From assembly GCA_964355365.1 (NCBI GenBank), contig CAYHEX010000281.1, positions 1-5,829 of the forward strand: DNA of 5,829 nucleotides, read 5' to 3'. The translations under genes and the position numbers were made by a program. This document shows positions 1 to 5,798 of this stretch, piece by piece (positions within the stretch are counted from its first letter, which is position 1; each line of letters opens with the position of its first letter). Under the pieces are notes generated by a model that worked only from the letters and a program-made list of their open reading frames with translations, ran no database searches and was not told the DNA's origin. This DNA is from SCUN01 sp964355365 (GTDB taxonomy: Bacteria; Acidobacteriota; Vicinamibacteria; Vicinamibacterales; SCN-69-37).

Positions 1-139
1 ATTCCTGTTCCAGATGGAGCCACACAACCCACTCGTGTATGCATCCGCCGCCGGTCTCCTGGTGCTGACCGGCCTCATCGCCGCCTTCGTCCCCGCGCGA
101 CGGGCCTCCAAGGTGGATCCGATTACGGCGCTGCGGTGA
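1..139 (+). CDS. ABC transporter permease (MacB/FtsX-like), C-terminal fragment
   Basis: This is the 3' end of a gene entering from the left edge. The reading frame starts at base 2 and ends at TGA 137-139, leaving 45 residues. They contain a hydrophobic segment (LVYASAAGLLVLTGLIAAFV), taken as the last transmembrane helix. It is followed by a basic PARRASKVDPITALR tail. A closing 'P-A-R-R-A-S-x-x-D-P-x-x-A-L-R' is the hallmark end of FtsX-domain permeases of the MacB type, including the orphan permeases common in Acidobacteriota. These are inner-membrane proteins that couple cytoplasmic ATP hydrolysis to work on periplasmic substrates or lipoproteins. The substrate cannot be inferred because the periplasmic domain lies outside the window. 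The following gene starts 17 bases downstream, so co-transcription is possible. The family call is firm; the exact subfamily is an inference. Confidence 0.85.
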   Translation, partial: FLFQMEPHNPLVYASAAGLLVLTGLIAAFVPARRASKVDPITALR

Positions 140-156
140 TGTGACAGAGTAGTGCC

Positions 157-576
157 GTGAAGTATTGGATCAACTGCCTCTCGAAGAAACACGTGCTGGC
201 CGGTGTGGAGGGCGGGTTTACCCAAGCCGCCAACGGCAAGGCCGATCCCATGCGTCGGCTCACCGCCGGTGACGTGGTCGTCTTCTACTCCGAAGGCACG
301 TTGTTCCGCGCCGGGGAGCGCCTGCAGGCGTTCACCGCCATCGGCCGCGTGGCCGGCAAAGACCCGTTTCAAACCAAGGTCACGGCGAAGCTGATCCCGT
401 GGCGACGTCGCGTGGAGTACCTCGAGGCCGAAGAGACGTCGATCCTGCCTCTGGTCCCGGACCTCGCGTTCATTGCCGACAAGGCCAACTGGGGGGTGTC
501 GCTCAAGGGCGGCTTCCTCGAAATCGGCGAGGCCGATTGTCTGCGGATCGCCGCGGCCATGAAGGCCGATCTGTGA
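157..576 (+). CDS. EVE domain-containing protein (PUA-like, UPF0310 type)
   Basis: The 139-residue protein is a single EVE domain with no signal peptide or membrane segment, so it is probably cytoplasmic. Family features are the N-terminal MKYWINCLSKKHVLAGVEGGF (residues 1-21), the KGD-like turn and strand TAGDVVVFYS (36-45), LQAFTAIGRV (56-65), PWRRRVEYLE (81-90) and a final helix after GGFLEIGEADCLRIA. EVE domains resemble PUA and YTH folds and are thought to bind modified nucleobases in DNA or RNA. In this short family the ligand and role are unknown. The start is GTG 157. The only upstream in-frame ATG (139) runs straight into a TGA at 142, so it cannot be used. No strong Shine-Dalgarno motif precedes it. 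The end overlaps the next gene by four bases, which suggests translational coupling with the secreted protein. Domain identity is secure; function is not. Confidence 0.9.
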   Translation: MKYWINCLSKKHVLAGVEGGFTQAANGKADPMRRLTAGDVVVFYSEGTLFRAGERLQAFTAIGRVAGKDPFQTKVTAKLIPWRRRVEYLEAEETSILPLVPDLAFIADKANWGVSLKGGFLEIGEADCLRIAAAMKADL

Positions 577-1088
577 GATGTGCGCGTGGATGGATCGCGC
601 TGCTGTGTAGCCTGGCGCTCCCTGTGTCGCTGTTTGCGCAGGCCACGCCACCGAATCTGACAGGCAAGTGGACAGGGACGCTGGTCAACTTGCCCCTGCG
701 CTCAGGGGCGCCGAAGATTGATGTGACGATGGAGATCGGCCCGATGCCCGCGGGCGACAACACCTGCTCGCCGTGGAAGACGACCTACAGCGAAGGCGGT
801 GTTGTGAAGCAAGTGAAGGACTACCAGTTCTGCCGGGGCACCGGACCGGACGATCTCTACACCGACGAAGGCGGCGGTGTGAAGCTTGCGGCCCGATGGG
901 TTGGGGATGTGCTCGTCTCGCCGTTCAAAGTCGACAATCTTCTTCTGGTCGTCGAGACCCGACTGCGTGGTGACGTTCTCGAAGAGGAGATCTTCACCAT
1001 CGACGACCAGCCGGCGATCAAGGGCATTCAGCCGTTGAAGGCCCGAAGCATCCAGCGGCTGACGCTGCGCCGCGCATTGTCGCATTGA
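573..1088 (+). CDS. Small secreted protein of unknown function
   Basis: This 171-residue protein has an N-terminal Sec-type signal peptide: a basic start (MRCARGW), a hydrophobic core IALLCSLALPVSLFA and a probable cleavage near FAQA-T (about residue 24). The mature part opens with LTGKWTGTL (29-37), a motif seen in many exported beta-barrel or lipocalin-like proteins of this kind of bacterium, and is rich in alternating strand-like segments. Two cysteines (65 and 87) could form a disulfide in the periplasm. There is no lipobox. I chose the GTG at 573 because it yields a clean signal peptide and overlaps the upstream TGA in a GTGA junction. Longer reading-frame extensions run through the EVE gene and carry no signal peptide. 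A weak AAGG lies about ten bases upstream. I do not recognise a named family; a periplasmic ligand-binding role is only a guess. Confidence 0.8.
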   Translation: MRCARGWIALLCSLALPVSLFAQATPPNLTGKWTGTLVNLPLRSGAPKIDVTMEIGPMPAGDNTCSPWKTTYSEGGVVKQVKDYQFCRGTGPDDLYTDEGGGVKLAARWVGDVLVSPFKVDNLLLVVETRLRGDVLEEEIFTIDDQPAIKGIQPLKARSIQRLTLRRALSH

Positions 1089-1097
1089 GATCTTCGG

Positions 1098-1123
1098 GGA
1101 CGGCCGGTCCCGGCCGGTCGTCC
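1098..1123 (+). terminator. Stem-loop after the secreted-protein gene, T-less terminator candidate
   Basis: Ten bases after the stop at 1088, GGACGGCCGG (1098-1107) pairs with CCGGTCGTCC (1114-1123). One pair is a G-U wobble and the loop is six bases. The stem is almost all G-C. No T-run follows, so it is not a classical intrinsic terminator. It may cause pausing, aid Rho-dependent termination or protect an mRNA 3' end. It fills most of the 42-base gap before the flavoprotein gene and also contains a near-tandem repeat of CGGCCGGTC (1101-1109 and 1111-1119). Confidence 0.45.
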
Positions 1124-1130
1124 AACTGGC

Positions 1131-1688
1131 ATGCTCAAGATCGCGATCATCGTGGGAAGCACTCGTCCGGGCCGAAAAGCGGAGCCGGTGGCGCAGTGGG
1201 TGCACGCGCTCGCCTCGAAGCGTGCCGATGCGGCGTTTGAAGTCGTCGACATCCAGGACTTCCATCTGCCGCTGCTTGACGAGCCTCAGCCGCCGGCGCG
1301 CGGCCAGTACACGCAGGCGCACACGAAGGCCTGGAGCGCGAAGATTGCCGGATTCGACGGCTTTGTCTTTGTGACCCCTGAGTACAACCACAGCACCTCG
1401 GGCGCCCTCAAGAACGCCATCGACTTTCTCGCCAACGAGTGGGCGAACAAGGCGGCCGGCTTTGTGAGCTATGGCAGTACCGGCGGCACACGCGCGGTGG
1501 AGCATCTGCGCCTCATCATGGGCGAACTGCAGGTGGCCGACGTTCGGGCGCAGGTCGCACTGTCGATCTTCACGGACTGGGAGAACTTCACGGCGTTCAC
1601 GCCCGCGTCGAACCACGAGAAGTCGCTCACCGCCATGCTCAACCAGTTGGTGGCCTGGAGCACGGCGCTGAAGACCCTGCGCCCGTAG
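1131..1688 (+). CDS. NADPH-dependent FMN reductase family flavoprotein
   Basis: The 185-residue protein has a flavodoxin-like fold. The N-terminal strand and phosphate-binding loop IAIIVGSTRPGRKAEPVAQW (residues 4-23) is the FMN phosphate site of the family. The second signature, FVTPEYNHSTSGALKNAIDFL (80-100), contacts the isoalloxazine ring. A third loop, SYGSTGGTRAVEHLR (113-127), is also conserved. The length is typical for the group that includes quinone reductases, chromate reductases and azoreductases, which move electrons from NAD(P)H through FMN to small acceptors in the cytoplasm. The natural acceptor cannot be told from sequence. The ATG start at 1131 sits directly before the first beta strand, but no Shine-Dalgarno motif is visible. 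It lies 42 bases after the secreted-protein gene, with a strong hairpin between them, so it may be a separate transcript or the tail of an operon. Confidence 0.93.
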   Translation: MLKIAIIVGSTRPGRKAEPVAQWVHALASKRADAAFEVVDIQDFHLPLLDEPQPPARGQYTQAHTKAWSAKIAGFDGFVFVTPEYNHSTSGALKNAIDFLANEWANKAAGFVSYGSTGGTRAVEHLRLIMGELQVADVRAQVALSIFTDWENFTAFTPASNHEKSLTAMLNQLVAWSTALKTLRP

Positions 1689-1709
1689 TCCGGACTTGCA
1701 GGCGCGGCC

Positions 1710-1734
1710 CTGCGAGGCAACAATGACCTCGCAG
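1710..1734 (+). terminator. Perfect 8-bp stem-loop between flavoprotein and glycosyltransferase genes
   Basis: CTGCGAGG (1710-1717) is an exact inverted copy of CCTCGCAG (1727-1734), with a nine-base loop (CAACAATGA). It begins 22 bases after the stop of the flavoprotein gene and ends just before a GGAGAG motif (1736-1741) that could serve the glycosyltransferase. There is no T-tract. It could be a weak terminator, a 3' stabiliser or a leader structure for the downstream gene. Its symmetry also fits an operator. Confidence 0.4.
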
Positions 1735-1735
1735 T

Positions 1736-1741
1736 GGAGAG
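1736..1741 (+). promoter_or_regulatory. Candidate ribosome binding site for the glycosyltransferase gene
   Basis: GGAGAG lies 12 bases before ATG 1754, somewhat farther than the usual 5-9 bases. It is the most purine-rich Shine-Dalgarno-like motif among the gene starts in this window and supports ATG 1754 as the start. Confidence 0.4.
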
Positions 1742-1753
1742 ACAATAGACCCG

Positions 1754-2683
1754 ATGTCCGCGCCATCTCTGAGCTTCGTCATCCCGCTGTACAACAGCGC
1801 CGCCACGATCGGGCCGCTGGTGCACGAGATTGAAGGCCTCTCGGTCGAGGGCGGCCACGAGATCGTGCTGGTGAACGACGGCAGCGCCGACGGCACAGAC
1901 GCCGTGTGCCGGGATCTGGTCCGCAACGCGCGCGTCCCCATCATCTACATCGAACACGCCCGCAATTTCGGCGAACACAACGCGGTCCTGACCGGATGGC
2001 GCCATGCCACCGGCCGCTACGTCGCTAATCTCGATGACGATGGCCAGAATCCGCCGGCCGAGGCGGTGCGGTTGTGGGAGCACGCCGAGCGCGAGCGCCT
2101 CGACGTGGTGTTCGGGCACTACGAGGTCAAGCAGCACTCGCTCTTCAGGAATTTCGGCAGTTGGTTCACGAATCGCATGACTGACTGGGCGCTCGACAAG
2201 CCCGCGGGGTTCTACCTGTCGAGCTTCCGCTGCGTCAGCAGCTTCATCACGAAGCAGGTGGCCGGCTACTCCGGCCCCTATCCGTATCTCGACGGGCTGC
2301 TGCTGCAGGTCACGCAGCGCATCGGGTCGATCACAGTTCGCCATGACAAGCGCACGGCGGGGCAGAGTGGGTACACGTTTCGTCGCTTGCTGCGGCTCTG
2401 GCTGAGCGCGTGGCTGAACTTTTCGCTGGTGCCGCTCCGCGCGGCGACCTTGCTTGGCCTGATCGCGGCGGCGGGCGGTCTCGTGGGTTTCGGCTTTGTC
2501 GTGCTGCTCTGGTTCGAAAACCGCGGTCCCGCGTACGGCTGGGGTTGGGTCACATCCGCGGTGCTGCTGACTTCGGGAGCGCAACTCGTGATGCTCGGCC
2601 TGATTGGCGAGTACCTCGGCCGCATGTTCCTGACCGTCAACCAGCGGCCGCAGGCTGTTGTGCGGGACGTCGTTCGCAAGTAA
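1754..2683 (+). CDS. Family 2 glycosyltransferase, polyprenyl-phosphate (DPM1/GtrB/ArnC-like) type
   Basis: The 309-residue protein has a GT-A catalytic domain (about residues 5-225) followed by two membrane helices (about 230-252 and 264-288). Diagnostic motifs are SFVIPLYNSAATI (7-19), EIVLVNDGSADGT (36-48), the NFGEHNAVLTGWRHA segment (71-85) and LDDDGQNPPAE (93-103). The last carries the metal and nucleotide-sugar binding aspartates in the form typical of enzymes that load a sugar onto dolichyl or undecaprenyl phosphate. The tail GEYLGRMFLTVNQRPQAVV (285-303) matches the conserved end of GtrB/ArnC-like proteins. The likely reaction is transfer of a hexose or aminosugar from a nucleotide sugar to a polyprenyl phosphate at the inner face of the cytoplasmic membrane, to supply later glycosylation of lipid A, O-antigen or proteins. 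The sugar is unknown. No flippase or polyprenyl-sugar transferase is adjacent. The gene converges on the LD-carboxypeptidase gene. Confidence 0.93.
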   Translation: MSAPSLSFVIPLYNSAATIGPLVHEIEGLSVEGGHEIVLVNDGSADGTDAVCRDLVRNARVPIIYIEHARNFGEHNAVLTGWRHATGRYVANLDDDGQNPPAEAVRLWEHAERERLDVVFGHYEVKQHSLFRNFGSWFTNRMTDWALDKPAGFYLSSFRCVSSFITKQVAGYSGPYPYLDGLLLQVTQRIGSITVRHDKRTAGQSGYTFRRLLRLWLSAWLNFSLVPLRAATLLGLIAAAGGLVGFGFVVLLWFENRGPAYGWGWVTSAVLLTSGAQLVMLGLIGEYLGRMFLTVNQRPQAVVRDVVRK

Positions 2684-2698
2684 GAGGGGGCCCCCCTC
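2684..2698. terminator. Palindrome filling the convergent gap, candidate bidirectional terminator
   Basis: The 15 bases between the two convergent stop codons form a perfect palindrome: GAGGGGG, a central C, then CCCCCTC. Allowing one mismatch, the pairing extends into both stop codons (TAA 2681-2683 and, on the minus strand, TAG 2699-2701). Either transcript could fold a G-C stem of about six pairs with a three-base loop. No T-tract follows on either side, so efficient intrinsic termination is not assured. Confidence 0.5.
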
Positions 2699-3757
2699 CT
2701 AGCTGACGCCGGGCTCCGTCATCGTCACCGTGCGCGCGGTGGCGTCCATCTCCACGTCCAGGCCGAACGGGATCGTCCACTGCGGCTGGTCGTGTCCGAT
2801 CATCGCGCCCTGCCACGCAGGCACGCCGAGCGACTTCACGTGATCCGCCAGGATCTCCTCCATCGTCAGCGCAGCGTAGTTGTCGTTGCCGGGGCCGCAC
2901 TGGCTGCAGGTGCCGAAGATCACGCCCTTCGCCTTGTCGAGAATGCCTGCGAGTTTCAGCGACGTGAGCATGCGGTCGATGCGGTAGAGATTTTCCTGAA
3001 CGTCTTCGAGAAAGAGAATTGCGCCGGTGTAGTCGGGCACGTAGGGTGAACCGAGAATCGCTGTGAGCACAGTGAGGTTGCCGCCCATGATGCGGCCGCG
3101 CGCCTTGCCCGGCGTGATCGTGCGCGTGCGGTTCTCTACCTGGGTGAGCGAGTTGCGGTCGCTGAGCGCGGTGGGGTTGGACATCGTCACCGCGTCGCCG
3201 TTGAAGAGCACGCGCTTGACGTAGTCGACCGACCAGGCGTCCCATCGGCCGCCGCCGTTTGGGCCGTGAAACGTGATGAGTCCGGTCTTGGCCTGGATGG
3301 CGTTGTGGAGAGCGGTGATGTCGCTGAAGCCCATCAGCACTTTCGGATTACGACGTATGACGTCGAAGTCGAGGTGCGGCAACACGCGCGCGCTGCCCCA
3401 GCCGCCGCGGATGGGGAGCACCGCGGAGATGGATGTGTCAGCGAAAAACCGATTGATGTCTTCGGCGCGGGCCTTGTCTTCACCCGCGAGATAGCCATGC
3501 CGATCGCGCATGTGCTGGCCGATCTTCACTTTCAGGCCGAGTGCTTCGAGTGATTCGCGCGCGATGTCCTGCTCCACGTCCTGAAACACCGCAGTCGCCG
3601 GCGCCACCAGACCGACCGTGTCGCCGGGCTGCAACCGCTTCGGCTTGATCACGGCCAGTGGCGCGGTGGTCCCGTCGGGCACCGCCGCCATCTTCGCACC
3701 CGCCAGCGCCATCACACCCGCCGTCGCACCACTCTTCAGGAAGTAACGTCGTCTCAT
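2699..3757 (-). CDS. Tat-exported LD-carboxypeptidase (peptidase family S66)
   Basis: The 352-residue protein belongs to the LdcA/MccF family. It starts with a textbook twin-arginine signal, MRRRYFLKSGATAGVMALAGA, with RR-Y-FLK at residues 3-8, so export in folded form is predicted. The mature protein opens with the family strand LQPGDTVGLVAPA (42-54). Further motifs are IRGGWGSARVLPHLD (116-130), MGFSDITALHNAI (142-154) with the likely nucleophile Ser145, GRIMGGNLTVL (221-231), FLEDVQENLYRIDRML (249-264) with Glu251, and MIGHDQPQWTIPFG (319-332) with His322. This completes the Ser-Glu-His triad. Family members remove the terminal D-alanine from murein tetrapeptides during recycling or hydrolyse related amide bonds. 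E. coli LdcA is cytoplasmic, so export is a notable difference. An in-frame extension upstream to 4087 was rejected because it lies inside the divergent gene and bypasses the signal peptide. No Shine-Dalgarno motif precedes ATG 3757. Confidence 0.93.
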   Translation of the reverse strand: MRRRYFLKSGATAGVMALAGAKMAAVPDGTTAPLAVIKPKRLQPGDTVGLVAPATAVFQDVEQDIARESLEALGLKVKIGQHMRDRHGYLAGEDKARAEDINRFFADTSISAVLPIRGGWGSARVLPHLDFDVIRRNPKVLMGFSDITALHNAIQAKTGLITFHGPNGGGRWDAWSVDYVKRVLFNGDAVTMSNPTALSDRNSLTQVENRTRTITPGKARGRIMGGNLTVLTAILGSPYVPDYTGAILFLEDVQENLYRIDRMLTSLKLAGILDKAKGVIFGTCSQCGPGNDNYAALTMEEILADHVKSLGVPAWQGAMIGHDQPQWTIPFGLDVEMDATARTVTMTEPGVS

Positions 3758-3781
3758 CGCCGTGACAGAATACGCCGACTT
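3758..3781. promoter_or_regulatory. 24-bp divergent intergenic region
   Basis: Only 24 bases separate the start codons of the LD-carboxypeptidase (minus) and the phosphodiester glycosidase (plus). Neither side has a Shine-Dalgarno motif. On the minus strand TATTCT (complement of 3767-3772) matches four of six -10 positions and would place a start site close to ATG 3757, suggesting a leaderless transcript. No convincing -35 partner is visible. Each promoter must overlap the other gene's 5' coding region. The promoter element itself is a weak call; the geometry is certain. Confidence 0.35.
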
Positions 3782-4975
3782 ATGCGTCTTCGCACCGTGC
3801 GGTCTGTCTTTGTCGCGATGGCCGTTGTTGCCGGCCTGGGTCTGCACCTCGAGGGTTGGACCTCGGGATCCGATCAGGCCGCCGGTAATTGGCTCGGTGC
3901 CCCTCAACTGATCGCGCCCGGCGTGGAACTCTACACGTCGCAGGATCCGACGCTGGTCGAGCCGGCGGGTCCGTCGGCGCTCTATCTGCTCAAGCTCGAC
4001 CCCGCCAAGGTGACGTTGTCGAGCGCTCACGCCTACGACGAGATGATCGGTCTTGAGACCACCGACGTCATTGCGGCGCGCCACCACGCGATCGCCGCCG
4101 TAAACGCCGGCTTCTTCAACACGCGCAACGGCGATCCGGCGAGCGTGCTGAAGATCTCCGGCGAACTTGTCAGCGACACGTCGTCTCCAAGAGGCGTCGT
4201 GGCCATTTCAGCCGCGGGTCAGGGCCGGCAGACGCTGACGTTCGATCAACTCAGCGCGAAGCAGGACCTGCGGTTTACGGCTGCCGGCAAGGATTGGGTG
4301 TTGCCTGTTGACGGTGTCGACACCACCCGCGCGCGCGGCAAGCTCATGCTCTACACGCCGATGTACCACGCGGACACGGACACGGCGCTCAACGGCACGG
4401 AGATCATCGCGAGCGGCGTGCCGCTCACGGTCCGCGAAGTGCGTCCGAACATGGGGCACACGCCGATTCCGCGCGATGGCGTCGTGTTCTCTTACGGCGG
4501 CCTCGAACTGCCGCCGGCGCTGGCCGAGCTCTCACCTGGAGTCAAGATCTCGCTGACGACGAACTGGAAGTCACTCAACAACGTGCCGACGTCGGTCTTT
4601 GAATCCGCCGTCGACATCGTCAATGGTGCGGGCCTTCTGCGGCGAGCCGGCCAGGTGATTGCGGACTGGAAGTCGGAGGCGCTCAGCCCCACCTCGTTCC
4701 TGGACGTGCGACATCCCCGCACGGTGATCGGCGTCGACGATCGTGGCTTCGTGTGGCTGATCGCGATCGACGGCCGCCAGTCCGCGTACGCCGTGGGCAT
4801 GAACTTCAGGGAACTGCAGCGGCTCTGCGATCGACTGCGTCTGCGCGATGCGCTCAATCTCGACGGCGGCGGATCCGTCACGATGGTCGCGAATAATCGG
4901 ATCGTGAACCGGCCATCGGATCCGACCGGGCCGCGTGCCGTCAGTGACGTCATTCTTGTGAAGGTCCGACGATGA
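3782..4975 (+). CDS. Secreted phosphodiester glycosidase family protein (NAGPA/DUF2233 domain)
   Basis: The 397-residue protein has an N-terminal export signal or anchor (MRLRTVRSVFVAMAVVAGLGLHLEG is basic, then hydrophobic; residues 1-25) and a C-terminal NAGPA domain. Family signatures in order are AAVNAGFFNTRNGDPASVLKISGELV split over residues 105-130, NGAGLLRRAGQ (281-291), HPRTVIGVDD (311-320), LIAIDGRQSAYAVGM (326-340), ALNLDGGGSVTMV (357-369) and RAVSDVILV (385-393). The domain is named for the mammalian enzyme that removes GlcNAc from a phosphodiester-linked mannose. Bacterial relatives are exported and thought to act on sugar-phosphodiester links in envelope or matrix glycans, but substrates are mostly unknown. 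The stop overlaps the next start (ATGA at 4972-4975), so coupling with the SGNH protein is likely. The ATG at 3782 is preferred because it directly precedes the signal sequence. Location outside the cytoplasm is an inference from that signal. Confidence 0.9.
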   Translation: MRLRTVRSVFVAMAVVAGLGLHLEGWTSGSDQAAGNWLGAPQLIAPGVELYTSQDPTLVEPAGPSALYLLKLDPAKVTLSSAHAYDEMIGLETTDVIAARHHAIAAVNAGFFNTRNGDPASVLKISGELVSDTSSPRGVVAISAAGQGRQTLTFDQLSAKQDLRFTAAGKDWVLPVDGVDTTRARGKLMLYTPMYHADTDTALNGTEIIASGVPLTVREVRPNMGHTPIPRDGVVFSYGGLELPPALAELSPGVKISLTTNWKSLNNVPTSVFESAVDIVNGAGLLRRAGQVIADWKSEALSPTSFLDVRHPRTVIGVDDRGFVWLIAIDGRQSAYAVGMNFRELQRLCDRLRLRDALNLDGGGSVTMVANNRIVNRPSDPTGPRAVSDVILVKVRR

Positions 4976-5712
4976 CTCGTGTGATCGCGCTCGGCGCGAG
5001 CAACCTCACGCGCGGGCTCCGAACGGTTGTGTCGATGAGCCGAGTGGCGTGGGGGCCCGAGACCGAAGTGATTGCGGCGGTGGGTCTGGGGCGATCGTAC
5101 GGCGAGCGCAGTCGTCTGGTGGTTCGCAGCCTGCCGGGCATTCTGCAGTCCGGCATGTGGAATGCGCTCGATGCGATGCCACAGGCGCCGTCGATCGGTA
5201 TCGTCTCTGACGTTGGGAATGACATCTTGTACGGCTATCCGCCGGAGCAGATTCTCGGCTGGGTTAACGAGGCGGTCACTCGGCTGCAGCGTCACACACG
5301 CGAGATCACCATTACGGGTTTGCCGTTCCACAACGTGAGCCAGTTGTCAGAGCGGCGATTTCGCATCATGCGAACGTTCATGTTTCCTTCGAGCAGTCAA
5401 ACGCTCACCGGCGCGCGCGCATCCTCGATCGTGGTGCAGGCGGGTCTCGAACGGATCGCGGAAGAACGCGGACTGCGGTTCGTGCCGTTACTCCCTGAAT
5501 GGTACAGCTGGGATCCGATTCACTTCAGATATCGCCACTGGCGCCGCGTCTGGGGCGAGTTTCTCGGTCTGGATCCTGGGGCGTGGACATCGCCCCCCGA
5601 ACCGGGCGGACTCGCCGAGGCGACCCGTCTGTGGCTTCGCGCCGACGAACACCGATGGCTCTTCGGCATCCATCAGCACACGCCGCAACGAGGACGTCTT
5701 CAGCTGTACTGA
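4972..5712 (+). CDS. SGNH/GDSL-type hydrolase-like protein
   Basis: The 246-residue protein shows the SGNH hydrolase blocks in order. Block I is VIALGASNLTRG (4-15) with the presumed nucleophile Ser10. A Gly lies in AVGLGRSYG (36-44, block II). Block III is IVSDVGNDILYGYPPEQI (77-94) with GND and Asn83. Block V is SWDPIHFRYRHW (179-190), giving the Asp181-x-x-His184 dyad. This is the active-site set of esterases and acyl or acetyl hydrolases of this superfamily. There is no signal peptide, since the first beta strand starts at residue 3, so it is probably cytoplasmic unlike its partner. The start overlaps the phosphodiester glycosidase stop (ATGA), and an AAGGT motif (4961-4965) sits seven bases upstream as a plausible Shine-Dalgarno. 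Substrate is unknown. A deacylation step on a sugar or glycolipid would fit the neighbour but is conjecture. Superfamily membership is well supported. Confidence 0.85.
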   Translation: MTRVIALGASNLTRGLRTVVSMSRVAWGPETEVIAAVGLGRSYGERSRLVVRSLPGILQSGMWNALDAMPQAPSIGIVSDVGNDILYGYPPEQILGWVNEAVTRLQRHTREITITGLPFHNVSQLSERRFRIMRTFMFPSSSQTLTGARASSIVVQAGLERIAEERGLRFVPLLPEWYSWDPIHFRYRHWRRVWGEFLGLDPGAWTSPPEPGGLAEATRLWLRADEHRWLFGIHQHTPQRGRLQLY

Positions 5713-5730
5713 CACCCCATTTGTTAATGC

Positions 5731-5771
5731 GGGAATGGGAGAGTGGGGGAATGGGGGAATGGGGGAATGGG
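5731..5771 (+). repeat. G-rich tandem repeat with G-quadruplex potential
   Basis: Three exact head-to-tail copies of GGGGGAAT lie at 5745-5752, 5753-5760 and 5761-5768, flanked by shorter GGGAAT/GGGA units. In total six G-runs of three or five bases are separated by loops of 3, 5, 3, 3 and 3 bases, which meets the usual G-quadruplex pattern. It begins 19 bases after the stop of the SGNH gene. Confidence 0.75.
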
Positions 5772-5782
5772 AGTAAGCGAAC

Positions 5783-5798
5783 TCCTGAATTCCTGAAT
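5783..5798 (+). repeat. Tandem pair of TCCTGAAT
   Basis: Two exact eight-base copies (5783-5790 and 5791-5798) lie between the G-rich repeat and its inverted counterpart. The 8-bp period matches that of the neighbouring GGGGGAAT repeat. GCGAA (5777-5781) and TTCGC (5798-5802) flank the pair as an inverted repeat, so it may sit in the loop of a small hairpin. Confidence 0.6.

Noticed and set aside
399..572. Upstream extension of the secreted-protein frame into the EVE gene
   Set aside because: The extension reads the EVE gene in the wrong frame and places the signal peptide internally; GTG 573 gives a normal signal peptide.
1696..1724. Sigma70-like promoter upstream of the glycosyltransferase (TTGCAG, 17 bases, AACAAT)
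   Set aside because: Only three of six and four of six matches, and the -10 overlaps the stem-loop; too weak to list as a feature.
702..1766. Long minus-strand open frame opposite the secreted-protein and flavoprotein genes
   Set aside because: Its translation is rich in Arg with no recognisable domain, and it lies opposite two well-supported genes. It is a shadow expected in GC-rich DNA.
1469..2584. Long minus-strand open frame opposite the glycosyltransferase
   Set aside because: Low-complexity Arg/Gln/His-rich translation without family motifs; the opposite strand encodes a clear GT2 enzyme.
3758..4087. Upstream extension of the LD-carboxypeptidase by 110 codons
   Set aside because: It lies wholly opposite the divergent gene except for the gap, has no domain, and would bury a perfect Tat signal that begins at ATG 3757.
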